From Prolixibacteraceae bacterium (GTDB lineage Bacteria; Bacteroidota; Bacteroidia; Bacteroidales; Prolixibacteraceae): DNA of 59,946 nt. The notes beneath the pieces are model-generated. The model saw only the letters and a list, made by a program, of their open reading frames with translations. It did no database searches and had not been told where the DNA came from. Positions 34,273-42,436 of this stretch are shown here, in pieces. A program made the position numbers and the translations under genes. The stretch spans positions 1-59,946 of the forward strand of contig JAUWAB010000022.1 of assembly GCA_030602265.1 (NCBI GenBank). The letters are read 5' to 3'. Every line of letters starts with the position of its first letter. The stretch's first letter is position 1.

Positions 34273-35972
34273 AATCCGGTATCCTGATCCCCGGCAAGCG
34301 CCATATACCGGTCAAACAACTCTTTGGAGAATTCGGCCATTCTGCCGGGATCTTTGAAGGAGCGCAATTTCTTCATGGCAGCCGGGCCCTTCTGGTCCCG
34401 CAAAATCTTATAATATCCCTTACTCTCTAAAAAAACAGTCCGGGATTCTCCGGTGAATTCCGGTACCGGGAAGGTAACTACCGCCTGGTTGCCGATTTCG
34501 GGCTGCACATACCAGGAGCTGTCATCATACAGAATCTCCCCTGCAACATTCTTTCCATTTTCATCTATGGCATCAATAGCCGACAGGGTGGTTGCCTGCA
34601 AAGCCAGGTTCTGCGAAAAATCCATGGCTACATAATCCAGTTCCCAGAACATAAACCCGGTCTCCAGCTTGATGCGTACATTTTTATCCCTGGTTTCCGG
34701 GAGTTTAATGGCAAGTATATCGTCCCTGAAAGCCATCGGCCCGGCAATTTCATAAAAATCGCTGAGCTCCCATTCTCCGTTTCTTTCCACATATACCGAA
34801 AGGGGAAAACCCTGATTGTACATCAGCTCGCGCATTTCCCCGGCAGGACGCCTGGCCTCTCTTTTACTGAAAGTGTGATACTGGCCGCCCAAAAGGGAAT
34901 GGAATTCTGAAAATACGTTTTCTAACCAGAGTGAGTTCTTTGCCCTGATCAGGAGCTTGCCTTCGGTCGTGTTTCCAGGGTTTTCAAATTCGAGAATAAC
35001 CCCGTCTATGGATGCCTCAGTCATGGCAACCCCGTTAAAAGGATAGGCAACCCCGTCGGCTTTACCGGTAAACTCATCAACAGGCATGCCGGTAAGGGTC
35101 ACTGCACTGAGGGGCGAAACCGGTTCTGTTGTGGTATGGATGGTACCATACTTGTCCATAAGGACCTCTGTACCTTCCGGGTGGTCTACTATCTTCAGCT
35201 GTGCCAGGTTTATATGCTGAATTTCCTTGATTTCATTGGTAATCTTCAAGGTATACAGTCCCTCATCAGGCTGTATATTTTTAAGCCGCATATAATCAAA
35301 TCGTTCGAGCCCGGGCTGAATAGCCCCACTGAATATTTCCCCTTCAAAATGGTAGGAATCGCCGTCCCAGGTATAAATAAACGGACAGGATTCCTTGAAA
35401 ATCAATAACAATATGATTATAACCAGATATACCCCGGAAATAACTCCCAGGGTACTCAAAATCCAGGATCCGGTGGTAGTGGCAATATCCTTGTCGTATA
35501 TCTCCACCTTGTTTACTGAACTCACCGGTACAGAAATCCGGTTATCCCCCAGGTCATCATATTCATCCACATACAGATGGACTTCATTGAGCAGATAGGA
35601 CTGATTCAGGGAAGCCTTTTTCAGATACCGGTTGGGTTTGTCGGTTTTAACGCGATAGCTATATTGGCTGTAATCCAGGTTCCTGATGTTCCCGGATAAT
35701 ATATGGTTGCTGATCTCCAGATCCGTCAGCCTGAAGGTTTTTTCGTTGAAGTGGAGAATAAAATCCTTGCTCTCCTGATTAAGGCCCGCGATCATGGCCG
35801 TTGACGGCTGGTTCCGGGTATTTACCTTGAAATAATAACAGCCCTGCGTAAGGTTCAGTGTGGCCAGGGCTAAAAATATGGCGAACAGCCGGGTACTTCT
35901 GTGCCACGGCTGGATAAGTAACCGCGTACTTTCAGTCTTAGACTTAATAAAATGGATCGTCTTGGTTTTCAT
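34269..35972 (-). CDS. Unknown envelope protein, possible lipoprotein, with one central membrane helix
   Basis: A 567-residue protein I cannot assign to a characterised family. The N-terminus has a long basic lead, a hydrophobic stretch (LFAIFLALATLNL) and TQGC, an imperfect lipobox. A second hydrophobic helix (VISGVYLVIIILLLIF) lies at about 185-200. It is followed by SCPFIYTWDGDSYHFEGEIFS, a phrase I have seen in uncharacterised Bacteroidota proteins. The C-terminal 330 residues are beta-rich. Eleven bases separate it from the upstream barrel-like gene, and it overlaps the radical SAM gene. The Cys after the helix is a candidate site for modification or disulfide formation. Confidence 0.6.
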   Translation of the reverse strand: MKTKTIHFIKSKTESTRLLIQPWHRSTRLFAIFLALATLNLTQGCYYFKVNTRNQPSTAMIAGLNQESKDFILHFNEKTFRLTDLEISNHILSGNIRNLDYSQYSYRVKTDKPNRYLKKASLNQSYLLNEVHLYVDEYDDLGDNRISVPVSSVNKVEIYDKDIATTTGSWILSTLGVISGVYLVIIILLLIFKESCPFIYTWDGDSYHFEGEIFSGAIQPGLERFDYMRLKNIQPDEGLYTLKITNEIKEIQHINLAQLKIVDHPEGTEVLMDKYGTIHTTTEPVSPLSAVTLTGMPVDEFTGKADGVAYPFNGVAMTEASIDGVILEFENPGNTTEGKLLIRAKNSLWLENVFSEFHSLLGGQYHTFSKREARRPAGEMRELMYNQGFPLSVYVERNGEWELSDFYEIAGPMAFRDDILAIKLPETRDKNVRIKLETGFMFWELDYVAMDFSQNLALQATTLSAIDAIDENGKNVAGEILYDDSSWYVQPEIGNQAVVTFPVPEFTGESRTVFLESKGYYKILRDQKGPAAMKKLRSFKDPGRMAEFSKELFDRYMALAGDQDTGL

Positions 35973-35983
35973 GATCGTTGATT

Positions 35984-36781
35984 TTACAGGTTATATGCGA
36001 TATCCAGACGGAACATCCCTTGATTGAATTTGGTATCGGTATAGAATAAATAATCAATTCCCAACTTCACATAGATGTTATCCAGGGGTTGAACATTCAA
36101 GGCAGGAGAAAATAGTAAACCATTCATTTTCTGACTTTTTTCCTTTTTAGTCAGCATATATGGCTCCTCGGTAAAATGCTCAGTTCTTTCCAGGTCATAA
36201 CTTCCCCGGATATAGGACAATCCGGCCGAAAGCCTGAAAAATCCGGGGGGAAACAAATACAAATTGGCCCCGGCCCTGAAACTCGATTTCAGGAACCTCA
36301 GCGTTGAAATATAGTCTGTATTGTCGTAATAATAATTTTGGTCAATATTTTCAATCATCATAAGCGGATTGGAATTGAGTGCCAGGGTGGCAAAATAACC
36401 CACCTTTCCCTTACCTGGCAGATGCTCGAAAGTTAACTGGAAGTTCTGATAAAAAAGAAGGGCTGAAGCATCAACAGCTATAAGATTACGTTTGAATGAC
36501 CGGATTTCCGGCGGCTCTGAAAAATTCTCCACAGGAAGAGCATGTGAAAATACATCCCGGGTACCATTTTCATATACTATACTGTCGATTATATTGACAC
36601 TGATGTGTCTGGTAATGCCGGGACCATCACTCTGAAGCTGATAGGACCGGCTCCTTCCGGAGGTTGAAAGATTAATGACCTTTAAAACTTCACCGCTTTT
36701 TTTGAAAATGAGATCCTGCGCATAACCGTTTCCGTGAAAAAGCCAAAAAACCAGAAAGAGCAACCCGATAGTATTCTTCAT
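35984..36781 (-). CDS. Secreted beta-barrel-like protein
   Basis: A 265-residue protein with a clear signal peptide (LLFLVFWLFHGNGYAQ, cleavage after YAQ). The first 100 mature residues form a small beta domain beginning DLIFKKSGEVLKVINLS, a pattern seen in proteins that open with a short strand-rich repeat. The rest alternates aromatic and hydrophobic residues (LYLFPPGFFRLSAGLSYIRG, YVKLGIDYLFYTDTKF) and ends RLDIAYNL, as outer-membrane beta-barrels do. First gene of the three-gene minus-strand operon ending in the radical SAM gene. Specific function unknown. Confidence 0.65.
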   Translation of the reverse strand: MKNTIGLLFLVFWLFHGNGYAQDLIFKKSGEVLKVINLSTSGRSRSYQLQSDGPGITRHISVNIIDSIVYENGTRDVFSHALPVENFSEPPEIRSFKRNLIAVDASALLFYQNFQLTFEHLPGKGKVGYFATLALNSNPLMMIENIDQNYYYDNTDYISTLRFLKSSFRAGANLYLFPPGFFRLSAGLSYIRGSYDLERTEHFTEEPYMLTKKEKSQKMNGLLFSPALNVQPLDNIYVKLGIDYLFYTDTKFNQGMFRLDIAYNL

Positions 36782-37091
36782 AAAGTCAGTATTGTCGGTT
36801 AATTCATTGGTTAATTAAAATTACAAAAAATAAATGAAATGGGTTTGAAAAAACGAATTACCTCTATGTTTTAATAAGATAGATTGCTGAACCATTCATT
36901 TTGCGCAATAGTTCAAAAAAGACTATAAACCTCATTATCAGCAAAAATACATAAAACGAAAGGTTATGGAATTCTGGAATTCTTGTCTCTTTTACCCGAT
37001 ATTTCAAATTTGAAAAATGAACAGTTAGTTAAGTTATCTGGGTATATTGGTAATTTCCTGCATATTTTTTATTCCGGATAGATTTTTTCAT
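36782..37091. other. AT-rich intergenic region without genes
   Basis: No coding frame with plausible composition and no strong hairpin. The stretch is A+T-rich, contains a short tandem GGAATTCT repeat near 36968, and leads into the initiator tRNA promoter. It likely holds the promoter of the divergent 36781 gene, but I could not identify a matching box. Confidence 0.5.
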
Positions 37092-37099
37092 TATATTTG
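37092..37099 (+). promoter_or_regulatory. -7 element of initiator tRNA gene
   Basis: TATATTTG matches TAnnTTTG and lies 41 bases before the tRNA. The -33 position is only AT-rich. Confidence 0.5.
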
Positions 37100-37140
37100 C
37101 ACCGCATTTACGTTCTGACAACACTTGTTTAAAAATATAT

Positions 37141-37213
<73 letters not shown>

Positions 37214-37217
37214 CAAA

Positions 37218-37252
37218 AAAAGCTTTCTGTTGATTCAGAAAGCTTTTTTTTT
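37218..37252 (+). terminator. Rho-independent terminator after tRNA-fMet
   Basis: AAGCTTTCTG and CAGAAAGCTT pair perfectly around a six-base loop and are followed by nine T. The preceding A tract makes it usable from the minus strand as well, where it would end the barrel-protein gene stopping at 37268. Confidence 0.9.
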
Positions 37253-37267
37253 AATAACCATTTTCCA

Positions 37268-38008
37268 TTACCGGAACATGACGGCCACTCCAAACGAGAT
37301 CCGGTGGAGATCCTCTTTGCGTTCCCATTCATCAAACTGACCGGATTCGTAATCCTTCCTGGCAACCGATCTGGTTTTCTGATTCCGGTATGCGGCCGTA
37401 AACATCAAATCGGCATTTCCATTTAACGGTACTTTAACCCCTATTTCGGGATGATGCATCATTCCCCCGTAATGCCGGAGGGAGGCATCATTCAAATAGT
37501 AAGGCGACCAGTCCAGGTAGAGATCTTCATGCTTCCTGGCACTGAAATTACCAAATGCATACCCCCCCTTCATCGTTACAAACGGGGAGATCCTGTTGTC
37601 CCAGAAGGTGTAACGCAATTCAGCAAAAAGCGGGAAAAGATGGTGGTTGAAGATTTCAAATCCCACACCTGCCCCGGCTGCCCAATGTTCGTTGAACATA
37701 TATCCGTTGGACAGGGTAACCGAAGGCGATGCGCTCAGCCTGGTCTCAGTATAGGGTATGGATGGAAAAGGCGCAGTCAGGGATGAAGCAGGATAGGGAT
37801 AGTAACCAATATATCTCCTGGTGTTCTGTTGGTTACCCATCAGCAGGTTGACCTGCATGATGCTGTAGTATCCTTTCTCCTTTCTTTCTCCGAAACGGTA
37901 CTGAAGGTCATTTTTCTCCAATCCGGACAGGTTCTGTTGGTTTAACTGAGCGAAACCGCCAACAGTTAACAACAGCGATACAAAAATTAAGGTCATTTTT
38001 CTCATCAT
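37268..38008 (-). CDS. Outer membrane beta-barrel protein, unknown
   Basis: A 246-residue protein with a signal peptide (LIFVSLLLTVGGFAQ). The mature part has alternating strands with aromatic ends, such as WAAGAGVGFEIFNHHLFPLFAELRY and FVTMKGGYAFGNF, and a final strand HRISFGVAVMFR ending in the Phe-Arg often seen in barrels. It follows the LVIVD lipoprotein gene by six bases, so both are probably made together and might act at the outer membrane. No specific family is recognised beyond an outer-membrane barrel. Confidence 0.7.
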   Translation of the reverse strand: MMRKMTLIFVSLLLTVGGFAQLNQQNLSGLEKNDLQYRFGERKEKGYYSIMQVNLLMGNQQNTRRYIGYYPYPASSLTAPFPSIPYTETRLSASPSVTLSNGYMFNEHWAAGAGVGFEIFNHHLFPLFAELRYTFWDNRISPFVTMKGGYAFGNFSARKHEDLYLDWSPYYLNDASLRHYGGMMHHPEIGVKVPLNGNADLMFTAAYRNQKTRSVARKDYESGQFDEWERKEDLHRISFGVAVMFR

Positions 38009-38014
38009 TACGGT

Positions 38015-39304
38015 TTATGGGATAAGTTGAATATTTTCCGGATCTGATACATCATACAAGAACAGACCCTGAGTGTTGGCTATGGTCAGCACTTCTCCGT
38101 GTTTGTTATAACACTTCCCTGAAATTCCGGGATATTTCTTTACCAGACTGATCTGGTCTTCTGATACAGAATAGACTGAAAGCTCATTACCCAGGGTAAC
38201 CAGCTTGTCCCCGGCCCCGAATATTTTCAAGGCATCCGTCGAAATCCCCAAATCCTTATACGTCCTTTGTATTCCGGATACCGGATCAACACTTATCAAA
38301 ACGGCCCACACCGATGTGCCCGAAAGAACAAAAAATGTATTTCTCTGAGGCATATAACAAATATCCAAAGGTGTAAAGGTTGGAAAATATAAAGCATAGG
38401 TTACCGGATACTGTTCATCATATACAATGCAATCGCAATAACCAGCAGACTGGTTATTCAATGTTCCAAAAATATAAATCATCTCATCCTTGAAAGCCAT
38501 ACGCACCGGATAGGCATTGCTGTAATAATAGGGAGGAGCGTATTTCCCCCTGGGTGATGCCCACAAATCTTCCTCCTTTACGTTGAACGATCCCCCACGG
38601 TATGTGCAGATGGCCCAACTGTTGTATCTGCCGAAAGTGTATATTTCATCAGTGCGTATTTTGACCATCCCGACGTATGGCTGGCTATATACAGGATGAT
38701 TGCTGAACCAGTTACCAGGTAATTCTTTAGTAGTCAGATGGCCATATAGTTCGTCATACTCACTGAAATCCAGATTCGGCTGTTTTTCGCTTATCATACC
38801 GGTAAGTTCATGTGTCTCACTACCGATAATCAGCCCCTTTCCTTCCGCATAAGGTATGTTCCAGTGTTCTGCATAGCTTGAAAACCGGTTAAAATGATTC
38901 TTCTGACGGTGCAAAATGTTTATTTCCTTCGGATTGTCCACATCAATAACCACCATATCCGCCAGGTTATTACAAAACAGCTGGCTTTCATGAAGCTCAA
39001 ACTCTTTGATATACCTGCATTCAATAAAACAGAGATAGCTTACACCGGCGGCTGTTTTTTCATAGACATGCACACCTTTCAGCATATCGCCCACGAAATA
39101 ATGGTTGTCGTTTGACAGGATCTTGAACGGGTTTTCAATCGGATGCTCTGCGATTACCCGGATATTTCCGATTTCGCTCATATCCAGATATACCGGATAC
39201 TCCTTTGACTGTGTTATGCGTTTGGCATACCGGTGCGTATCTTCGACGTAATCTTCACATCCGGCCAGAAACAAAATCAGAAAAAGATAGAAAAGTTGTC
39301 TCAT
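38015..39304 (-). CDS. LVIVD-repeat-type lipoprotein
   Basis: A 429-residue lipoprotein: the signal LFYLFLILFLAGC ends in a good lipobox (LAGC, Cys16). Repeats of the beta-propeller LVIVD type are visible, for example LADMVVIDVDNPKEINIL and GLFLYDVSDPENIQLI, where a strand is followed by D-x-x-N/D-P. Such proteins are expected at the cell surface or on the periplasmic face of the outer membrane. Their function is unknown. First of a two-gene minus-strand unit with the barrel protein at 37268. The upstream region to 39500 contains no gene. Confidence 0.75.
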   Translation of the reverse strand: MRQLFYLFLILFLAGCEDYVEDTHRYAKRITQSKEYPVYLDMSEIGNIRVIAEHPIENPFKILSNDNHYFVGDMLKGVHVYEKTAAGVSYLCFIECRYIKEFELHESQLFCNNLADMVVIDVDNPKEINILHRQKNHFNRFSSYAEHWNIPYAEGKGLIIGSETHELTGMISEKQPNLDFSEYDELYGHLTTKELPGNWFSNHPVYSQPYVGMVKIRTDEIYTFGRYNSWAICTYRGGSFNVKEEDLWASPRGKYAPPYYYSNAYPVRMAFKDEMIYIFGTLNNQSAGYCDCIVYDEQYPVTYALYFPTFTPLDICYMPQRNTFFVLSGTSVWAVLISVDPVSGIQRTYKDLGISTDALKIFGAGDKLVTLGNELSVYSVSEDQISLVKKYPGISGKCYNKHGEVLTIANTQGLFLYDVSDPENIQLIP

Positions 39305-39491
39305 CAGTTTTAATTTTTAAACAGGGCTGTTAAACAGAGGACGCAGTGCAAACGGCCAGGGTTGCGTGACAATAGATAAATAAAAATTTGACGCTAACAG
39401 GAATAGTACCTGTACAAAAGGTCAATGAAAGAACCATATGAATATATATTCATTATGACTGGCTGATCCGGGAATGGTAAAAGATTTTTGT

Positions 39492-39499
39492 TATTTTTG
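39492..39499 (+). promoter_or_regulatory. -7 element of signalling operon
   Basis: TATTTTTG matches TAnnTTTG, 93 bases before the first gene of the operon. The -33 box is not recognisable. The interval 39305-39592 otherwise shows nothing. Confidence 0.4.
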
Positions 39500-39592
39500 G
39501 CTTCGACGCTATCCGGGTAAAGATTTCTCAGGTAAAAAACCGATAATACCAACAAGGAGCCGGATAATTGAATAAGCCTAAAGCCATAAACC

Positions 39593-39895
39593 ATGCGAAA
39601 AATTGAAGAGTCGAAAATACGGCTTCAATTATTTAATAAAGAGCGAGTGTATCTGGCCGTTATACAAGACATTACCGAGCGCAGGAGTGCCGGAGAAAAA
39701 TTGGCCTGGCAACTGCATGAGCTGCAGCGCTGGCACCAGCTTATTCTCAACCGGGAAGAGCGGGTCATGGAGTTGAAGAGAGAGGTTAATGAGTTGCTGG
39801 CACATTATGGACAGCATCCACGGTACCATAGTGTTGATAAAGGGAAGCACAGCACTGCTTCAATCAACAAACCCTTAAATAATATCCAATTATGA
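39593..39895 (+). CDS. PAS-tail mini-protein (sensor kinase fragment or adaptor)
   Basis: A 100-residue protein beginning MRKIEESKIRLQLFNKERVY. Residues 18-33 (RVYLAVIQDITERRSA) are the last strand and DIT-E-R motif of a PAS domain. The following helix carries LHELQRWHQLILNREERV and ELKREVNELL, a conserved linker seen after PAS domains in sensor kinases. The rest of the PAS fold and any kinase domain are missing. Its stop overlaps the start of the histidine kinase gene (ATGA), so it is translated with it. Either the shortened remnant of a PAS protein or a stand-alone coiled-coil partner. Start ATG uncertain. Confidence 0.65.
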   Translation: MRKIEESKIRLQLFNKERVYLAVIQDITERRSAGEKLAWQLHELQRWHQLILNREERVMELKREVNELLAHYGQHPRYHSVDKGKHSTASINKPLNNIQL

Positions 39896-41997
39896 TTACC
39901 GTACTGGTTACCCTGATTCAGAATACCGCCCTTCTGCTGGCCATGATGGTGGTTTTCGATCTGGTCACCAGCAGGAAGACAGTGTATGGCCAGTGGGGCC
40001 GTCAGGCTGTGGCAGGTCTGATCGTTGGCGGGCTCTGCATAGGCCTTATGATTGCATCATTCCAGCTGGAATCGGGTATCATCTTTGATACACGCTCCGT
40101 GCTGCTCTCCTTGTCGGGATTGTTCCTCGGGCCCCTCCCGACCATTCTGGCCATGGTCATTGCGTCTGCCTATCGTCTGTTGATGGGGGGTATCGCCGCA
40201 TTGCCGGGCACCGGGGTAATCCTGGCGACAGGAACCATTGGCATCCTCTGGCGCCATTACCGGAGGGGCAGACTGGAAAATATCTCATTCAGGGAGCTCT
40301 ATCTGTTCGGCGTGGTAGTGCATATCATCATGTTGTCCATTCTGATGACCCTGCCGAGGGAAGCAGCACAGCGTGTAATTGAAGGTATCGGACTGCCGGT
40401 GATGGTGGTTTATCCTATAGCTACCATTGCCCTGGGATGGCTGCTGGCAAATCGTTTACAACGCGAAAACGCCTCCCATGCCATAAGGGAAAGTGAAAAG
40501 AAATATCGTCTTTTGTTTGAAAGTAATCCTTTGCCTATGTGGGTTTATGATATGGAAACACTCGCTTTTCTATCCGTAAACGATGCTGCTGTTGTAAAGT
40601 ATGGCTACTCAAGGGAAGAATTTTTACGAATGACCATAAAAGATATCCGTCCGGCAGAGGATGTATTAAAACTTCTGGAGAATGTTCAATTAAGTACTTC
40701 AGGTCTTTATGAATCCGGAGTGTGGAGACATTGTAAAAAGGATGGCAGTCTTATTTTTGTCGAAATAACCTCTTACGTTATCGGATTCGAAGGGAGAAAA
40801 GCGGAATTAATCCTTTCCAATGACATCACGGAAAGAATAAAAGCAGAGGAGAAGTTAAGAGAAAGCGAGGAGCGGTTACGACTGGCTACAGAACAATCGA
40901 ATGTGGCAGTTTGGGAATATGACCTTAACACCTATTCATTATCCAGGTCTCCTAACCATGATCGGTTATATGGCATAGGGTGGCAGCAAAAATGGGATAA
41001 TGATACTTTTCTCAATGCAATACACCCCGATGACCGGGAATATTCCAATAATTTAATCAGAAATGTTGTATGTGCCAACGGGCCAGATAATTATTCATAT
41101 GATTTCAGGGTCATTTTTCCCGACCATACCATCCGTTGGTTGTTGGTGAATGGCCGGGTAATAGAGCGAAATGAAACCGGACAGGGCATAAAAGTGCGCG
41201 GTACATTAATGGATATCACTGAGCGAAAACAATTTCAGGAAAAGCTTGAAACGTTGAACGCCCAACTGGAGCAGAAAGTGCGACAACGCACTGCCCTCCT
41301 CGAAGAAGCCAACAAAGAACTGGAGGCATTCAGCTATTCGGTTTCACATGATTTAAGGGCACCCCTGCGGCATATCAACGGATACGTTGATATGTTAAAC
41401 CGGAAATACTATGACAAACTGGATGAAAAAGCCCGCCACTACCTGGATACCATTTCAGGCGCTGCCACAAAAATGGGGACACTTATTGACGATCTGCTGC
41501 AGTTTTCAAGAACCGGAAGGAAGGAAATATCTTTCACAGAACTGGATCTTAATATTCTGGTTAAGGAAGTATTGAAAGAGCTGGAGCCTGTTATAAATGC
41601 GAGAAAAATAAAATGGGACATTCAGGAGCTGCCAAAAGTTTCAGGCGATTATACCTTGATGAAACTGGTATGGACCAACCTGATCGACAACGCCATTAAA
41701 TACACACGCAATCAGCCGGTTGCCAAAATATCGGTGGGATATAAAACGGAAATGGAAAATTTTGTATTTTGCATCAGTGACAATGGGGTGGGATTCGATA
41801 TGAAATATGCGAATAAGTTGTTTGGCGTATTTCAGCGGCTTCACTCTCAGTCTGAATTTGAAGGAACCGGTATCGGACTGGCTAATGTACAGCGAATAAT
41901 TCATAAACATTCGGGCCGTGTATGGGCTGAAGCCGAAAAAGACAGAGGGGCATCATTCTATTTTAGTCTGCCAAAAATATGGGAGGAAAGAGTATGA
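39892..41997 (+). CDS. Histidine kinase with 5TMR-LYT sensor, two PAS domains
   Basis: A 701-residue membrane kinase. Residues 1-190 hold the five-helix 5TM-5TMR_LYT module (VLLSLSGLFLGPLPTILAMVIASAYR and the following LPGTG loop). PAS domains lie at about 195-315 and 322-440, each ending in a DIT-E-R/K motif. A coiled coil leads to the HisKA domain with phospho-acceptor His486 in SVSHDLRAPLRHI. The ATPase domain has the N box NLIDNAIKYTR, G1 DNGVGFD and G2 GTGIGLANV. The phytochrome-like SVSHDLRAPL box commonly works with Rcp-type receivers, and exactly such a gene follows with an ATGA overlap. Confidence 0.92.
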   Translation: MITVLVTLIQNTALLLAMMVVFDLVTSRKTVYGQWGRQAVAGLIVGGLCIGLMIASFQLESGIIFDTRSVLLSLSGLFLGPLPTILAMVIASAYRLLMGGIAALPGTGVILATGTIGILWRHYRRGRLENISFRELYLFGVVVHIIMLSILMTLPREAAQRVIEGIGLPVMVVYPIATIALGWLLANRLQRENASHAIRESEKKYRLLFESNPLPMWVYDMETLAFLSVNDAAVVKYGYSREEFLRMTIKDIRPAEDVLKLLENVQLSTSGLYESGVWRHCKKDGSLIFVEITSYVIGFEGRKAELILSNDITERIKAEEKLRESEERLRLATEQSNVAVWEYDLNTYSLSRSPNHDRLYGIGWQQKWDNDTFLNAIHPDDREYSNNLIRNVVCANGPDNYSYDFRVIFPDHTIRWLLVNGRVIERNETGQGIKVRGTLMDITERKQFQEKLETLNAQLEQKVRQRTALLEEANKELEAFSYSVSHDLRAPLRHINGYVDMLNRKYYDKLDEKARHYLDTISGAATKMGTLIDDLLQFSRTGRKEISFTELDLNILVKEVLKELEPVINARKIKWDIQELPKVSGDYTLMKLVWTNLIDNAIKYTRNQPVAKISVGYKTEMENFVFCISDNGVGFDMKYANKLFGVFQRLHSQSEFEGTGIGLANVQRIIHKHSGRVWAEAEKDRGASFYFSLPKIWEERV

Positions 41998-42434
41998 TTG
42001 AATTAAAAACCATTCTTTTAGTCGAGGACAACCCTCATGATGTTGAGCTTACTTTGGAAGCTTTGACAGAATATAACCTGGCGAACAATCTTGTTTCCGT
42101 GAGCAACGGAGTACAAGCCATGGCGTATTTATGCTGTGAAGGTGAATTTGAAGGCCGTAACACCGGCAATCCGGCCGTAATACTGCTCGATATCAAAATG
42201 CCTTTTATGGACGGGATAGAAACACTGGAGGCCATCCGAAAAAACAAAAAATTAAAACATATTCCGGTAGTCATGCTCACCTCTTCGAGGGAAGACCCCG
42301 ATCTCAAAAAATGCTACACATTAGGCGCAAATGCCTACGTGGTAAAACCGGTCCATTTCAGGGAATTTATGGAAGCGGTAAAACATATTGGTATTTTTTG
42401 GGCAGTACTGAACGAACCTCCAGCAAAGAACTGA
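41994..42434 (+). CDS. Single-domain response regulator, Rcp1-like
   Basis: A receiver of 146 residues without output domain. The acidic pocket is in LLVEDNPHDVEL, the phospho-acceptor is Asp66 in LLDIKMPFMDG, and the conserved Thr/Ser and Lys are in VMLTSS and YVVKPV. The ATG at 41994 is preceded by a strong GGAGG Shine-Dalgarno at a good distance and overlaps the kinase stop, so it is preferred to the ATG at 41979. Probably receives phosphate from the upstream kinase and relays or buffers it. The next gene begins two bases after its stop. Confidence 0.92.
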   Translation: MIELKTILLVEDNPHDVELTLEALTEYNLANNLVSVSNGVQAMAYLCCEGEFEGRNTGNPAVILLDIKMPFMDGIETLEAIRKNKKLKHIPVVMLTSSREDPDLKKCYTLGANAYVVKPVHFREFMEAVKHIGIFWAVLNEPPAKN

Positions 42435-42436
42435 TT

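Noticed and set aside
33094-36781. RiPP biosynthesis cluster reading of the radical SAM operon
   Set aside because: No short precursor gene, leader-binding domain or peptidase/exporter is seen near it. The two partners are large envelope proteins.
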